Assembly (NCBI RefSeq): GCF_003386205.1
Contig: NZ_QRDY01000020.1
Location: 1-64,000 of the forward strand
DNA length: 64,000 nt
Direction of reading: 5' to 3'
From: Cohnella lupini
GTDB taxonomy: Bacteria; Bacillota; Bacilli; Paenibacillales; Paenibacillaceae
The notes under the pieces were generated by a model. That model searched no databases and was not told the DNA's origin. It saw only the letters and a list, made by a program, of their open reading frames with translations. The position numbers were made by a program, and so were the translations under genes. Positions 1 through 8,523 of this stretch are shown in pieces (within the stretch, counting starts at the first letter, position 1; every line of letters starts with the position of its first letter).

Positions 1-65
1 ATCTGTTTATCCGTTTTTAAAGGATTTTAGAAAAGGATGCGGACGAACCATTTTTCATTCATGGC

Positions 66-83
66 GATGATGCTGGCATCATC
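66..83. repeat. short perfect hairpin near the window edge
   Basis: GATGATGC and GCATCATC are perfect inverted arms separated by TG, followed by a short TTTGG. It could be the terminator of a gene left of the window, but the T-run is poor. Apart from this and the repeat array that follows, bases 1-543 hold no gene I can support. Confidence 0.35.
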
Positions 84-110
84 TTTGGTTAGTAAGGAAA
101 TCGGACTAAG

Positions 111-467
111 TCCGTCCACCACGAGCAAACAGCCGCGAGATAGCGAAGAAACTTAGCTAACTCCGCCCACAGGAAGCGAAGAGTCCCGAGATAGCGAAGA
201 AACTTGGCTAACTCCGTCCATCGGAAGCTAACAGCCGCGAGATAGCGAAGAAACTTAGCTAATTCCGTCCGCCACGAGCAAACAGTCCCGAGTCAGCGAA
301 GGAAGTTAGCTAACTCCGTCCACCATGAGCAATCAGTCCCGAGATAGCGAAGGAAGTTAGCTAACTCCGTCCACCATGTGCAAACAGCCGCGAGATAGCG
401 AAGAAACTTAGCTAATTCCGTCCGCCGCGAGCAAACAGTCCCGAGACAGCGAAGAAACTTTGCTAAC
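111..467 (+). repeat. 51-bp tandem repeat array A (7 units)
   Basis: Seven head-to-tail units start at 111, 162, 213, 264, 315, 366 and 417, each exactly 51 bp long, with a further start at 468 where the sequence decays. The unit reads roughly TCCGTCCACCACGAGC, then AAACAGCCGCGAGATAGC, then GAAGAAACTTAGCTAAC. Substitutions occur but no indels. Two units carry the perfect 12-bp palindrome AGTTAGCTAACT (304-315 and 355-366). There are no unique spacers between units, so it is not a CRISPR. It is intergenic, upstream of the SDR gene. Its period matches three other arrays in this window. Confidence 0.9.
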
Positions 468-543
468 TCTGCAACTGTGGTTCACCATTTCTGATAGGCT
501 GCAACCCAGGCATTTCCTCGACCAAAACAAATTCCTAATCAAA

Positions 544-565
544 TGACAAATAATAATAAATGTCA
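544..565. promoter_or_regulatory. candidate operator (TGACA-N12-TGTCA)
   Basis: A 5-bp inverted repeat, TGACA (544-548) and TGTCA (561-565), flanks an AT-rich 12-bp centre and ends one base before the -35 hexamer of the SDR promoter. The position suits a repressor of a TetR, HxlR or MarR type. No such regulator gene lies next to it, so this is inference from position and symmetry. Confidence 0.4.
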
Positions 566-566
566 C

Positions 567-595
567 TTGAAATTCGTGTTCGACCGAGATATAAT
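567..595 (+). promoter_or_regulatory. sigma-A promoter of the SDR gene
   Basis: TTGAAA (567-572) and a perfect TATAAT (590-595) are separated by exactly 17 bp. The start codon is 57 bp downstream of the -10 element. This is one of the two clearest vegetative promoters in the window. Confidence 0.8.
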
Positions 596-651
596 CAATT
601 CAGCAAAGACGAGAGAGCGCATGATCACCGGAAATCAAAGGAGGAAATAAT

Positions 652-1395
652 ATGGGAAACAAGTTATCCGGCAAAGTGGCATTGGTTACGGGAGCTTCGA
701 GAGGTATCGGACGAGAGATAGCAGAAGTGTTGGCACGCAATGGCGCGAAAGTCGTCGTAAACTATACGAGCAGCCCGGATAAAGCGGAGGAAGTCGTGAG
801 CGGAATTAAGAACGAGGGTGGAGAAGCGCTGGCAGTTCAAGCGGATATCAGCCGTGTGGCAGAAGTGGAGATGCTGTTCAAGAAGACGTTGGAAGCATTC
901 GGACAGGTAGATATCCTTGTCAACAACGCCGGCATCATGATCACCAAGCCTATCTCCAATGTGACGGAAGAGGACTTCGACAGACAATTCGCGATCAACG
1001 TGAAGGGTACCTATTTCGCCATCCAGCAAGCGGCGATTCATATGAGTCCGAACGGGCGCGTAATCAATATCTCGACTTCGGTGATTGGTGCCATGTTCCC
1101 GAACTATAGCGTGTATGCCGCGACCAAGGGAGCCGTGGAACAGATTACTCGACAATTGGCCAAGGAGTTAGGACCAAAAGGAATAACGATCAATGCGATC
1201 GCGCCGGGGCCGGTGAACACGGAACTCTTCAAGGTCGGCAAAACGGAAGAGCAGATCAAGGGCTTCGTGAACATGAATTCATTGGGCAGGCTAGGCGAGC
1301 CGGAGGACATTTCAAGCGTCATTTTGTTCATGGCCGGCGAGGAATCGCGCTGGATGACGGGCCAAACCGTTCGCGTGAATGGCGGATACGTGTAA
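652..1395 (+). CDS. SDR-family oxidoreductase (FabG-like)
   Basis: A 247-residue classical short-chain dehydrogenase/reductase, the usual length for the family. The Rossmann NAD(P)-binding motif TGASRGIGRE lies near residue 14. NNAG follows at about residue 91. The catalytic Ser is in the NISTS stretch, with Tyr and Lys in YAATK. The C-terminal WMTGQTVRVNGGYV is typical. AAAGGAGG precedes the ATG. It is a soluble reductase of a carbonyl or alcohol substrate that cannot be named from sequence. A lone gene with its own promoter, candidate operator and terminator suggests an inducible detoxification or secondary-metabolic role rather than fatty-acid FabG, which normally sits in a fab cluster. 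Confidence 0.9.
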   Translation: MGNKLSGKVALVTGASRGIGREIAEVLARNGAKVVVNYTSSPDKAEEVVSGIKNEGGEALAVQADISRVAEVEMLFKKTLEAFGQVDILVNNAGIMITKPISNVTEEDFDRQFAINVKGTYFAIQQAAIHMSPNGRVINISTSVIGAMFPNYSVYAATKGAVEQITRQLAKELGPKGITINAIAPGPVNTELFKVGKTEEQIKGFVNMNSLGRLGEPEDISSVILFMAGEESRWMTGQTVRVNGGYV

Positions 1396-1412
1396 AAATA
1401 AATTCAATTCCT

Positions 1413-1467
1413 AAAAAAGAGCAAGCCGGACATTCCGCGAGAGGGAATAGCTGACTTGCTCTCTTTC
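1413..1467. terminator. bidirectional terminator between SDR and PhzF-like genes
   Basis: AGAGCAAG (1418-1425) pairs with CTTGCTCT (1455-1462), with an A-run before and CTTT after. It lies between the convergent genes ending at 1395 and 1484. Confidence 0.7.
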
Positions 1468-1483
1468 ATGCATAGCAACTCGA

Positions 1484-2383
1484 TTACCTTATCGTAATCA
1501 GCCCTTCGATCGTGATGACCGCCGACCCCGCAACCTCGATTCTAGGCGCAGTCTCTTGAGGAGTAACCGTAATGTACAGAGTTCCCGGTCTGCCGATCGC
1601 ATGACCTTGGCCTACTTTAAGTCGAGTTTGTTCCATTTCCGGCAAAATCCCCTCCAAATACAAGTAACCCGCCAACGCTCCATTAGCCGCGCCTGTGACC
1701 GGATCCTCCGCGATTCCGATCGCGGGAGCGAAATCCCTCGTGTAGAGATCGAATTCTCCATGCATATCGAATGTGAACAGGTGCGTAGTCGACACTTGTA
1801 GCTCCTTGTTCATCCTGCCTAGCTCCTTTAGCTGCGGAGTAGCCGAGTCAATCGCTGATCGGGTTCGGACCGGAACGAACAGATGCCAGTTGCCCGTGCT
1901 GCCAAGCCTAATGGGATAACGGTCATCCACGTCACCGGGATGGATGCCGACAAGCTCGGCAACTCTCTCGATCGAGATGTCGATTTCTTGCGTACGAGGA
2001 GGCAATTGCGTCATGGATACGCGAGCGAGCCGGTTATTCTCGATAATCCACTCGACGGGAACGAGACCGACATTCGTTTCCAGCGCGACCCTGTCGCCCT
2101 TTTCCAAGTAGCCGTATTTTTCGGCGAGCAACCACGAAAGCGCAACGGTCGCATGCCCGCAAAAGTTGATTTCCTCCGTAGGCGTAAAGTAGCGAACGCG
2201 ATAGTCCGCATCGGGACGCGACGGCGGGAGCAAGAAAACCGATTCCGGCAAATTCAGTTCGCCGGCAATTTTCTGCATTTCCTCCGTCGTTAAACTGCCC
2301 GCTTCCGGGATAACTCCCGCCGGATTGCCCCCGAACGACACGTCCGTAAAAGCATCGATATGATAGATCTCAAGCTGTTTCAT
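1484..2383 (-). CDS. PhzF-family isomerase/epimerase-like protein
   Basis: A 299-residue PhzF-like protein with the diaminopimelate-epimerase fold. MKQLEIYHIDAF is a typical N-terminus. GGNPAGV, the NLPESVFL segment holding the family's acidic catalytic Glu, NFCGHAT, and EDPVTGAANG near the C-terminus are all family landmarks. The start at 2383 follows CAGGAGGCAC; an upstream in-frame extension exists but lacks a comparable ribosome-binding site. There are no other phenazine genes, so a phenazine role is unlikely. Most stand-alone homologues have unknown substrates. The gene diverges from a LysR-type gene 143 bp away, which is the likely regulator. Confidence 0.9.
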   Translation of the reverse strand: MKQLEIYHIDAFTDVSFGGNPAGVIPEAGSLTTEEMQKIAGELNLPESVFLLPPSRPDADYRVRYFTPTEEINFCGHATVALSWLLAEKYGYLEKGDRVALETNVGLVPVEWIIENNRLARVSMTQLPPRTQEIDISIERVAELVGIHPGDVDDRYPIRLGSTGNWHLFVPVRTRSAIDSATPQLKELGRMNKELQVSTTHLFTFDMHGEFDLYTRDFAPAIGIAEDPVTGAANGALAGYLYLEGILPEMEQTRLKVGQGHAIGRPGTLYITVTPQETAPRIEVAGSAVITIEGLITIR

Positions 2384-2526
2384 AAATGTGCCTCCTGTGA
2401 ATGAAGCTATCGCGTATCGACTTCCTTTTCTACAGTTTATGTGCATAATATAGATAAGTAAAATGAATGTTATGAATCTATAGCATCTGTAACTCTCATG
2501 TAAAATAGTGCGGAGGCGGCGAATTT

Positions 2527-3396
2527 GTGAACCTTTTTCAGATCGAGGTGCTCGTGAAGGTAGCGGAAACGGGGAATTTCACGAAAGCCGGAGATATGCT
2601 AGGCCTCACGCAATCCGGGGTTAGCCATAACATATCCGCATTGGAAACGGAGTTGGGAGTCCAACTTCTGAATCGAGGAAGAAGCGGAGTTACTTTGACG
2701 GACGCCGGAACGAGGATTATCGGCCATATGCGAAGCATGCTTGTGGAATCAGAGCATATTAAACAGCAAACCGCTGCTATCGTCGGCATGGAGATCGGTA
2801 AAATCAAGGTCGGATGCTTTCCCAGCGTCTCCATGAAAGTACTTCCGAAGATTCTTACCGCGTTCAAAGCTCGGCATAAGGGAATCGAGCTCGAACTCCA
2901 TGAGGGGAAATATAACGACATTCTGGAGTGGATCGCCAACGGCGTCGTAGATATCGGATTCGTAATTTTGCCAGTCTACAGCGGCATGGAGTTCATCCCT
3001 TTAATGGAAGATAGGCTTGTCGTCGTGATACCCGCGGACCATCCGCTTTGCAATGAACGATTCCTAAGCGTGGAACAGATCGCGGGAGAACCGTTCATCA
3101 TGCCTAAAGCAGGTTGCGAGGTGCTCGTCGGCGAGCGTTTTCGATTGGCCGGCCTCAAGCCTAACGTACATTTCGAAGTGGAGGACAATCCGACGATTCT
3201 TTCTATGGTTCAGGAAGGGCTTGGGGTGACAATCGTTCCCCGCCTGACGTTGCCGACGGGCTATTCGGGAGCACACGTGGCCGAGTTGGTTCCGCAAGCT
3301 CTTCGACGCATCGGATTAGCCGTTAAGTCCTTGAAGGATAGCACTCCAGCCACGAAAGCGTTCATCAAGGTGGCGGAGCAACTTGTGTTAGAATAA
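2527..3396 (+). CDS. LysR-family transcriptional regulator
   Basis: A 289-residue LysR-type regulator. The N-terminal winged helix-turn-helix spans about residues 1-60 (FTKAGDMLGLTQSGVSHNIS), and the substrate-binding domain of two Rossmann-like lobes spans about 90-285. It starts with GTG after GCGGAGGCGGCG. It probably binds the 143-bp divergent region shared with the PhzF-like gene and controls it, which is the usual arrangement for this family. The effector cannot be inferred. Confidence 0.9.
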   Translation: MNLFQIEVLVKVAETGNFTKAGDMLGLTQSGVSHNISALETELGVQLLNRGRSGVTLTDAGTRIIGHMRSMLVESEHIKQQTAAIVGMEIGKIKVGCFPSVSMKVLPKILTAFKARHKGIELELHEGKYNDILEWIANGVVDIGFVILPVYSGMEFIPLMEDRLVVVIPADHPLCNERFLSVEQIAGEPFIMPKAGCEVLVGERFRLAGLKPNVHFEVEDNPTILSMVQEGLGVTIVPRLTLPTGYSGAHVAELVPQALRRIGLAVKSLKDSTPATKAFIKVAEQLVLE

Positions 3397-3431
3397 GAAT
3401 CATATCGAAATTTAACAATCGGAGATGCGAA

Positions 3432-3656
3432 ATGAGTAAAAACAAAGTATGGAACAGAGGAAAACACAATGGCCGCGGATTGCCTCCGCGCGAAGTTAAA
3501 GAAGCGAATCCCGTAACAGGCAGTTCGGGGGGGATTCAGGCGGAGGGTTCGGCCGCTACGGTTATTCCCGCTCGTATCAATACGGTACAGCGGATGAGCA
3601 GGGACAATTGGGTGGGACGGGTTACTCCGGTAAAACGGGGAGAGAAGAAAGAGTAA
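3432..3656 (+). CDS. small hypothetical protein
   Basis: A 74-residue basic, Gly/Arg-rich polypeptide with no signal peptide and no motif I recognise. The ATG follows CGGAGATGCGAA and comes 35 bp after the LysR stop, so it may be co-transcribed. Its last codons run into the degenerate leading edge of repeat array B, so the 3' end may have been reshaped by the repeat. It could be a genuine small protein or a chance reading frame. Confidence 0.45.
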   Translation: MSKNKVWNRGKHNGRGLPPREVKEANPVTGSSGGIQAEGSAATVIPARINTVQRMSRDNWVGRVTPVKRGEKKE

Positions 3657-3695
3657 GCCGGTGAGCGTCTTGCCAAAGTCGGCAATCCATGCGCA

Positions 3696-3925
3696 GTTAG
3701 CCGTCCAAACCGGGTAACTCTCGCCAAAGCGGGCCACCCGTGCGCAGTTAGCCGTCCAAACCGGGTAATTCTCGCCAAAGTCGGTCATCCGAGAGGAGTT
3801 AGCCGTCCAAACCGGGTAATTCTCGCTAAAGTCGGTCATCCGAGAGGAGTTAGCCGTCCAAACCGGGTAACTCCCGCCAAAGTCGGCGACCCGCGAGTAG
3901 TTACGCGTCTAAAACGAGTATTGGA
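3696..3925 (-). repeat. 51-bp tandem repeat array B (4 full units plus edges)
   Basis: Copies of GTTAGCCGTCC start at 3696, 3747, 3798, 3849 and (decayed) 3900, exactly 51 bp apart. A degraded leading copy is visible from about 3651. Each unit holds near-inverted arms GAGTTAGCCG and CGGGTAATTC around a 7-base loop, so it can fold as a hairpin with one mismatch and one wobble. Read on the minus strand, the unit carries GCTAACTCC and GCGAGAATTACCCGG, cores shared with arrays A and D. It lies between the small gene and the tRNA terminator. Confidence 0.9.
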
Positions 3926-3982
3926 TTGCTATAGTCAGACTACCTGGTGGGCTAGTCTGCATGTTCGCCGAAGCGCGGCCAG

Positions 3983-4019
3983 ACAAAAATAAAATCCCCG
4001 GTAGAAAACACCGGGGATT
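3983..4019 (-). terminator. terminator of the initiator tRNA
   Basis: On the minus strand a perfect 10-bp stem, AATCCCCGGT and ACCGGGGATT, with a 7-base loop is followed by TTATTTTTG. It lies 26 bp beyond the CCA end of the tRNA. Confidence 0.85.
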
Positions 4020-4044
4020 ACTTATGTCGCGTATAAGTTGTTTT

Positions 4045-4121
<77 letters not shown>

Positions 4122-4168
4122 ACATTGATGTACGAGCCGTTTTACCGTTACCCGTGAACAGATTTATA

Positions 4169-4197
4169 ATACTATAGTACTTGGCTGGAATAAGCAA
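4169..4197 (-). promoter_or_regulatory. candidate promoter of the tRNA
   Basis: On the minus strand TTGCTT (4192-4197) and TAGTAT (4169-4174) are 17 bp apart and 48 bp upstream of the tRNA 5' end. The hexamers are imperfect. Confidence 0.4.
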
Positions 4198-4287
4198 GCG
4201 TATAATATTAACAGTCGTCCAATGTGATGATTTCGGCTACCGGATGTGATAAAATGTGGAAAAGCCTAAGCCTAAGGACGTGTCCCT

Positions 4288-4836
4288 ATGACGATATTGA
4301 AGAAGATACGAAGCTGGATAAGCTCCTTGGCAATCGCGTTCGTTCTATCGTTGATTATCGGAATCTTCCTTTTTCAACCGTATAAAGTAGACGGGCATTC
4401 CATGGATCCTACCCTTCGCGATAATCAGAGAGTATACGTCTCGAAGTTATCCCATACGTTCTCTTATTTCCCTAAATACGGCGACATCGTCATTATCGAT
4501 AGCCGAGTCGACCGCGATCGCGATTTCATGGACGACGTCATGGACAATCCGTTGTTTCAGCTCATCCTAAATAAGGACGATAATTATTTCTACGTGAAGA
4601 GAGTCATAGGCAAGCCGGGCGACGTATTGGAATTGAAGGAGCATATTCTATATCGCAACGGCATACCGCTGGACGAACCTTACGTGAAGGAAGCCATGAA
4701 CGAAAGCGACGAAGAGAAGTGGGTCGTGCCGGACAAACATATTTTCGTTATGGGCGACAACCGCAACAACAGCGAAGACAGTCGGGCGATCGGGTATATT
4801 CCGCTAAATCACGTAATCGGCACTAAAGTGCTGTAG
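4288..4836 (+). CDS. lepB: signal peptidase I
   Basis: A 182-residue type I signal peptidase of the short Gram-positive (Sip) form. It has one N-terminal membrane anchor (about residues 11-30), then GHSMDPTL with the catalytic Ser at 38. YVKRVIGKPGD carries the general-base Lys at 104, and GDNRNNSEDSR is the conserved C-terminal box. It cleaves signal peptides of secreted proteins on the outer face of the membrane. It has its own terminator and no partner gene. Spore-formers usually carry several paralogues, so a specific Sip letter cannot be assigned. Confidence 0.95.
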   Translation: MTILKKIRSWISSLAIAFVLSLIIGIFLFQPYKVDGHSMDPTLRDNQRVYVSKLSHTFSYFPKYGDIVIIDSRVDRDRDFMDDVMDNPLFQLILNKDDNYFYVKRVIGKPGDVLELKEHILYRNGIPLDEPYVKEAMNESDEEKWVVPDKHIFVMGDNRNNSEDSRAIGYIPLNHVIGTKVL

Positions 4837-4854
4837 CCGTAAGTGGCGATAACG

Positions 4855-4889
4855 GCGATAACCCCCATTGGGAGGTTATCGCTTTTTTA
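4855..4889 (+). terminator. terminator after lepB
   Basis: GCGATAACC (4855-4863) pairs with GGTTATCGC (4874-4882), followed by six T. It lies 19 bp past the lepB stop. Confidence 0.9.
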
Positions 4890-4924
4890 TTTCCGAATTC
4901 GACGCAGAGGAGGGAGGGGCATCC

Positions 4925-6685
4925 ATGAGCAAGTCGCCTACGAAGAGTAATTCGGTCAGCCATTATTACGCGATGCTGCACCGATACCTGCTACCGCAAA
5001 GGCGAACGTTGATCGGATTGGCGATTCTGCTATTCGCATCTATCGGACTTCAATTGATCAACCCGCAAATCATTCGCTATTTTATCGACACCGCTCAGTC
5101 CGACGGATCCTTGACCCCGCTCTATTATGCGGCCGCCATGTTTATCGGGTTTTCCCTCATTCAACAGATCGTATCCGTCATCGCGACCTATGCGAGCGAG
5201 AACCTGGCTTGGCGCACGACGAACCAACTGCGGGGAGATTTAGCCGAGCACGGCCTCAAGTTGGACATGTCTTTTCACAAAACGAACACGACCGGTTCGA
5301 TCATCGAACGAGTAGATGGCGACGTAAACGCGTTGGCTAACTTTTTCTCCAGCTTCATCATTCATCTTGCGGGTAATCTGCTGCTCATGCTAGGCATTAT
5401 CATTCTTCTTTTTCGGGAGAACTTTTGGATAGGAACAGCTATGCTAGTATTCGTCGTTGCGGCCGTCTACGTCATTCAGTGGATTCGCAAGTTCGCCTTG
5501 CCCGTATGGACCAAGTGGCGCCAGATCAACGCCGACTTCTACGGGTTCATCGGAGAGCACCTCGAAGGAACGGAAGATACGCGAGCCAACGGAGCAACCG
5601 GCTTCGTTATGAATAGGTTCTACTCGTTGCTGCGCAGGATGCTGCCGATTCGAACGAAGGCATTCCTCGGCTTCGCGTCGATGTGGAATACGACGATTAT
5701 CATATTCGCGTTGGGGAACGCGATGGCCTTCGCTATTAGCGCGTATCTCTGGAAGAATGGAAGCATTACCATCGGGACGGTGTATTTGATCTTCTATTAT
5801 ACGGAGCTGCTTGCCAAGCCCATCGAGAAGCTCCGTACCCAGATCGAAGATCTGCAGAAAGCGGATGCCAGCTTAGTCCGGATACGAGAGCTGCTAGCTA
5901 CGCGTTCCAAGATCGAGGACGGCCCGGGAACGAAGCTTCCGCCGGGTCCCTTGTCGGTGGAGTTCAAGAATATGACGTTCTCGTACGAGGACGCGCCTAC
6001 TCTCGAGGAAATCAATATTCGGCTTCAGCCTGGCGAGGTACTCGGACTGTTAGGCAGAACAGGCAGCGGGAAAACGACGCTTGCCCGGTTGTTGCTCCGC
6101 TTCTACGATCCGCAGCAAGGCGGCATCGAACTCGGCGGAACGGACATCCGGCAATTCAAGCTTAGCGAATTGAGGACGAACGTTGCGCTCGTCACTCAGA
6201 ACATAGAGATATTGCAAGGAAGCGTGAGGGACAACCTCACATTCTACGACGAAAGCGTGAAGGACGAGAATATCGTGCGCGTGCTCAGAGACCTTGGACT
6301 CGGAGGGTGGTACGAATCGCTTCCGGAAGGGTTGGACACGCAATTGGCGTCCGGAGGCGGAAGCCTATCCGCGGGAGAAGCACAGCTACTCGCCTTCGCC
6401 AGGGTATTCTTGACGAATCCCGGTCTAGTCATATTAGATGAGGCGTCTTCGCGTCTAGATCCGTTAACGGAATATCGGATGGAGCAGGCGATCGATCAAT
6501 TGCTGACCGATCGCTCCTGCTTGATTATCGCTCACCGCTTGGCGACGGTCGAGCGCGCGGATCGAATCGTTATTCTTGAGCAAGGCCGCGTCGTAGAGGC
6601 GGGACTTCGAACGAAGCTGGCATCCGACCCGGAATCGCGGTTCAGTCGTATGCTTGCGGCCGGACTCGAGGAGGTGTTGGCATGA
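4925..6685 (+). CDS. ABC exporter half-transporter, subunit 1 (membrane-ATPase fusion)
   Basis: A 586-residue type IV ABC exporter half. An N-terminal six-helix transmembrane domain (about residues 15-320) is followed by a nucleotide-binding domain. Walker A GRTGSGKT lies near 372. Walker B is VILDEASSRLD, with the catalytic Glu present, near 503. The signature is LSAGE rather than the consensus LSGGQ, near 480. The ATG at 4925 follows GAGGGAGGGGC; an upstream in-frame start falls inside the lepB terminator and is rejected. The stop overlaps the start of the next gene by 4 bp. The pair is expected to form a heterodimeric drug, lipid or peptide exporter of the BmrCD/LmrCD kind. Confidence 0.9.
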   Translation: MSKSPTKSNSVSHYYAMLHRYLLPQRRTLIGLAILLFASIGLQLINPQIIRYFIDTAQSDGSLTPLYYAAAMFIGFSLIQQIVSVIATYASENLAWRTTNQLRGDLAEHGLKLDMSFHKTNTTGSIIERVDGDVNALANFFSSFIIHLAGNLLLMLGIIILLFRENFWIGTAMLVFVVAAVYVIQWIRKFALPVWTKWRQINADFYGFIGEHLEGTEDTRANGATGFVMNRFYSLLRRMLPIRTKAFLGFASMWNTTIIIFALGNAMAFAISAYLWKNGSITIGTVYLIFYYTELLAKPIEKLRTQIEDLQKADASLVRIRELLATRSKIEDGPGTKLPPGPLSVEFKNMTFSYEDAPTLEEINIRLQPGEVLGLLGRTGSGKTTLARLLLRFYDPQQGGIELGGTDIRQFKLSELRTNVALVTQNIEILQGSVRDNLTFYDESVKDENIVRVLRDLGLGGWYESLPEGLDTQLASGGGSLSAGEAQLLAFARVFLTNPGLVILDEASSRLDPLTEYRMEQAIDQLLTDRSCLIIAHRLATVERADRIVILEQGRVVEAGLRTKLASDPESRFSRMLAAGLEEVLA

Positions 6686-8454
6686 GTACTTTTACGTATA
6701 TGTGGAGATTGATCCGGTACCGGCCGACGTGGTATATCTTGAATGCCGTCGTATGGACGGGCATTTACTTAATGCCGATCGTCCCCGGCCTTCTGACGAA
6801 GGAATTTTTCGATTCGTTGGCGGGACAATCCGCAACGAATCTTGGAACTTGGGGATTGATCGCGCTATTGATGGGATTCGCCATGGCCCGGTGCGCAAGC
6901 GTGTATGTCGGCTTCATAACGGACGTGAACTTCCGTTTCCGAATGGGTATGCTGCTGCGCAGGAATCTACTGGAGCATATTCTGAAGGAGCCTGGAGCCA
7001 GAGCGATTCCCGTATCTCCAGGCGAAGCCATCAGCCACTTCCGCGACGATGTCGATCAATCGGAAGAAGCCGCTAGCTGGTCCGTCGACGTCTTCGGCAT
7101 GACGTGCTTCGCGGCCGTATCCGGCTACATCCTCGTGCAGATCGACGCGCGCATGACGGTACTCGTCTTCTTGCCGTTAGTCGTTGTCGTCATTGCCGCG
7201 CAGCTCGCGACGACGCGTCTGCAGAAGTATCGTTCGGATAGCCGCGAATCAACGGCCAAGGTAACGGGTGCGATCAGCGAAATGTTCGGCAGCGTTCAAG
7301 CGATTCAAATCGCGGGAGCGGAAGAACGCGTGATGGGGCGATTCCGCGAGTTGAACGACAACCGCCGCAAGATGATGCTGAAGGATAAGCTGATGACCGA
7401 AGTGCTGGACTCCGTGTTCTCAAACACGGTGAATCTAGGTACGGGGCTCATTCTGTTGCTTGCCGGTCAGCAGATGCGGGGCGGCGAGTTCACGGTCGGG
7501 GATTTCTCGCTGTTCGTCTACTACTTAACATTCGTGACGCAATTCATTTCCAATTTCGGTAAATTCCTTACTTACTTCAAGCAGATGGCGGTAGCGCTTC
7601 TTCGCTTGACGAGAATTCTTCAAGGTGCTCCTGCAAGCGTGCTTACGGCTGACCGATCGTTGCATATTAGGGACGAAGAAACGGAAGCGGATGCTAAAGA
7701 CGCCGCCCCTCTTCCTTCTGACGAACGTCTGAATCGCTTGGAAGCGAACGATCTGACCTTCAAATATCCGGAAACCGGGAGAGGGATCGAAGGAATCAAC
7801 CTGAGTCTGGCAAGAGGAACGTTCACGGTCGTGACGGGGCCGATCGGGTCCGGCAAAACGACGTTGGTAAGAACGTTGCTCGGGCTGCTCCCGCAAGACG
7901 AGGGTACGATCCGTTGGAATGGCCGCAAGGTGAGTGATGCCGGCTCTTTCTTCGTTCCTCCGCGAAGCGCATATACCGCTCAAGTGCCGAGACTCTATAG
8001 CGATACGCTTAGGGAAAATATTCTCTTGGGAGAAGAGGATAAGGCGGACAGGCTAACGCGAGCGCTGCATACTTCCGTTCTGGAGGACGATATCGGGCAT
8101 CTGCAAGGAGGTCTCGATACAGTCATCGGCCCTCGCGGGGTTAAGCTGTCCGGTGGTCAGGCGCAGAGAACGGCGGCAGCGAGAATGTTGGTGAGGGACG
8201 CGGAGCTTTATGTGTTCGATGACTTATCCAGCGCTCTAGACGTAGAGACCGAGCAGAAGTTATGGTCCCGCCTTTTCGCGGACCGAAGAGACGCGACATG
8301 CCTTGTGGTGTCCCACCGGAAAGCGGCCTTGGCTCATGCGGATCACATTATCGTCATGAAGGAAGGTTCGATCGAAGCGGAGGGAACGTTGGAAACGTTG
8401 CTTGCCGGCAATGAATCCTTCCGAAAGCTGTGGCACGGCGACGAAAGCCAGTGA
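6682..8454 (+). CDS. ABC exporter half-transporter, subunit 2 (degenerate Walker B)
   Basis: A 590-residue partner of the preceding gene, translationally coupled through a 4-bp overlap. It has six predicted membrane helices (about residues 15-310), then Walker A GPIGSGKT near 385 and the consensus signature LSGGQ near 489. Walker B reads YVFDDLSSALD, with Asp where the catalytic Glu should be. Known heterodimeric exporters have one consensus and one degenerate ATP site. Here the degenerate site would pair this Walker B with the LSAGE signature of subunit 1, which fits that rule. The substrate is unknown. Confidence 0.9.
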   Translation: MSTFTYMWRLIRYRPTWYILNAVVWTGIYLMPIVPGLLTKEFFDSLAGQSATNLGTWGLIALLMGFAMARCASVYVGFITDVNFRFRMGMLLRRNLLEHILKEPGARAIPVSPGEAISHFRDDVDQSEEAASWSVDVFGMTCFAAVSGYILVQIDARMTVLVFLPLVVVVIAAQLATTRLQKYRSDSRESTAKVTGAISEMFGSVQAIQIAGAEERVMGRFRELNDNRRKMMLKDKLMTEVLDSVFSNTVNLGTGLILLLAGQQMRGGEFTVGDFSLFVYYLTFVTQFISNFGKFLTYFKQMAVALLRLTRILQGAPASVLTADRSLHIRDEETEADAKDAAPLPSDERLNRLEANDLTFKYPETGRGIEGINLSLARGTFTVVTGPIGSGKTTLVRTLLGLLPQDEGTIRWNGRKVSDAGSFFVPPRSAYTAQVPRLYSDTLRENILLGEEDKADRLTRALHTSVLEDDIGHLQGGLDTVIGPRGVKLSGGQAQRTAAARMLVRDAELYVFDDLSSALDVETEQKLWSRLFADRRDATCLVVSHRKAALAHADHIIVMKEGSIEAEGTLETLLAGNESFRKLWHGDESQ

Positions 8455-8468
8455 GAATGAGGATCGGG

Positions 8469-8523
8469 AAGAAGGGTTATCCCCATTGTCGAGTAATCGA
8501 TATTGGGTGATAACCCTTCTTGA
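8469..8523 (+). terminator. terminator after the ABC exporter operon
   Basis: GAAGGGTTATCCCC pairs with GGGTGATAACCCTTC with small internal imperfections, followed by TTG. It is a long stem just past the stop at 8454. Confidence 0.7.

Noticed and set aside
111-467. CRISPR array
   Set aside because: Units are contiguous with no unique spacers, unit length is 51 bp, and no cas genes are present.
1484-2383. A phenazine biosynthesis locus
   Set aside because: Only a PhzF-like fold is present; no other phz genes, and stand-alone PhzF-like proteins are common.
3261-3839. Minus-strand 192-codon frame running from array B into the LysR gene
   Set aside because: Its repetitive part is the repeat and the rest is antisense to a well-supported gene.
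4868-4924. Upstream start for the first ABC exporter subunit
   Set aside because: It lies inside the lepB terminator hairpin; the ATG at 4925 has a proper ribosome-binding site.
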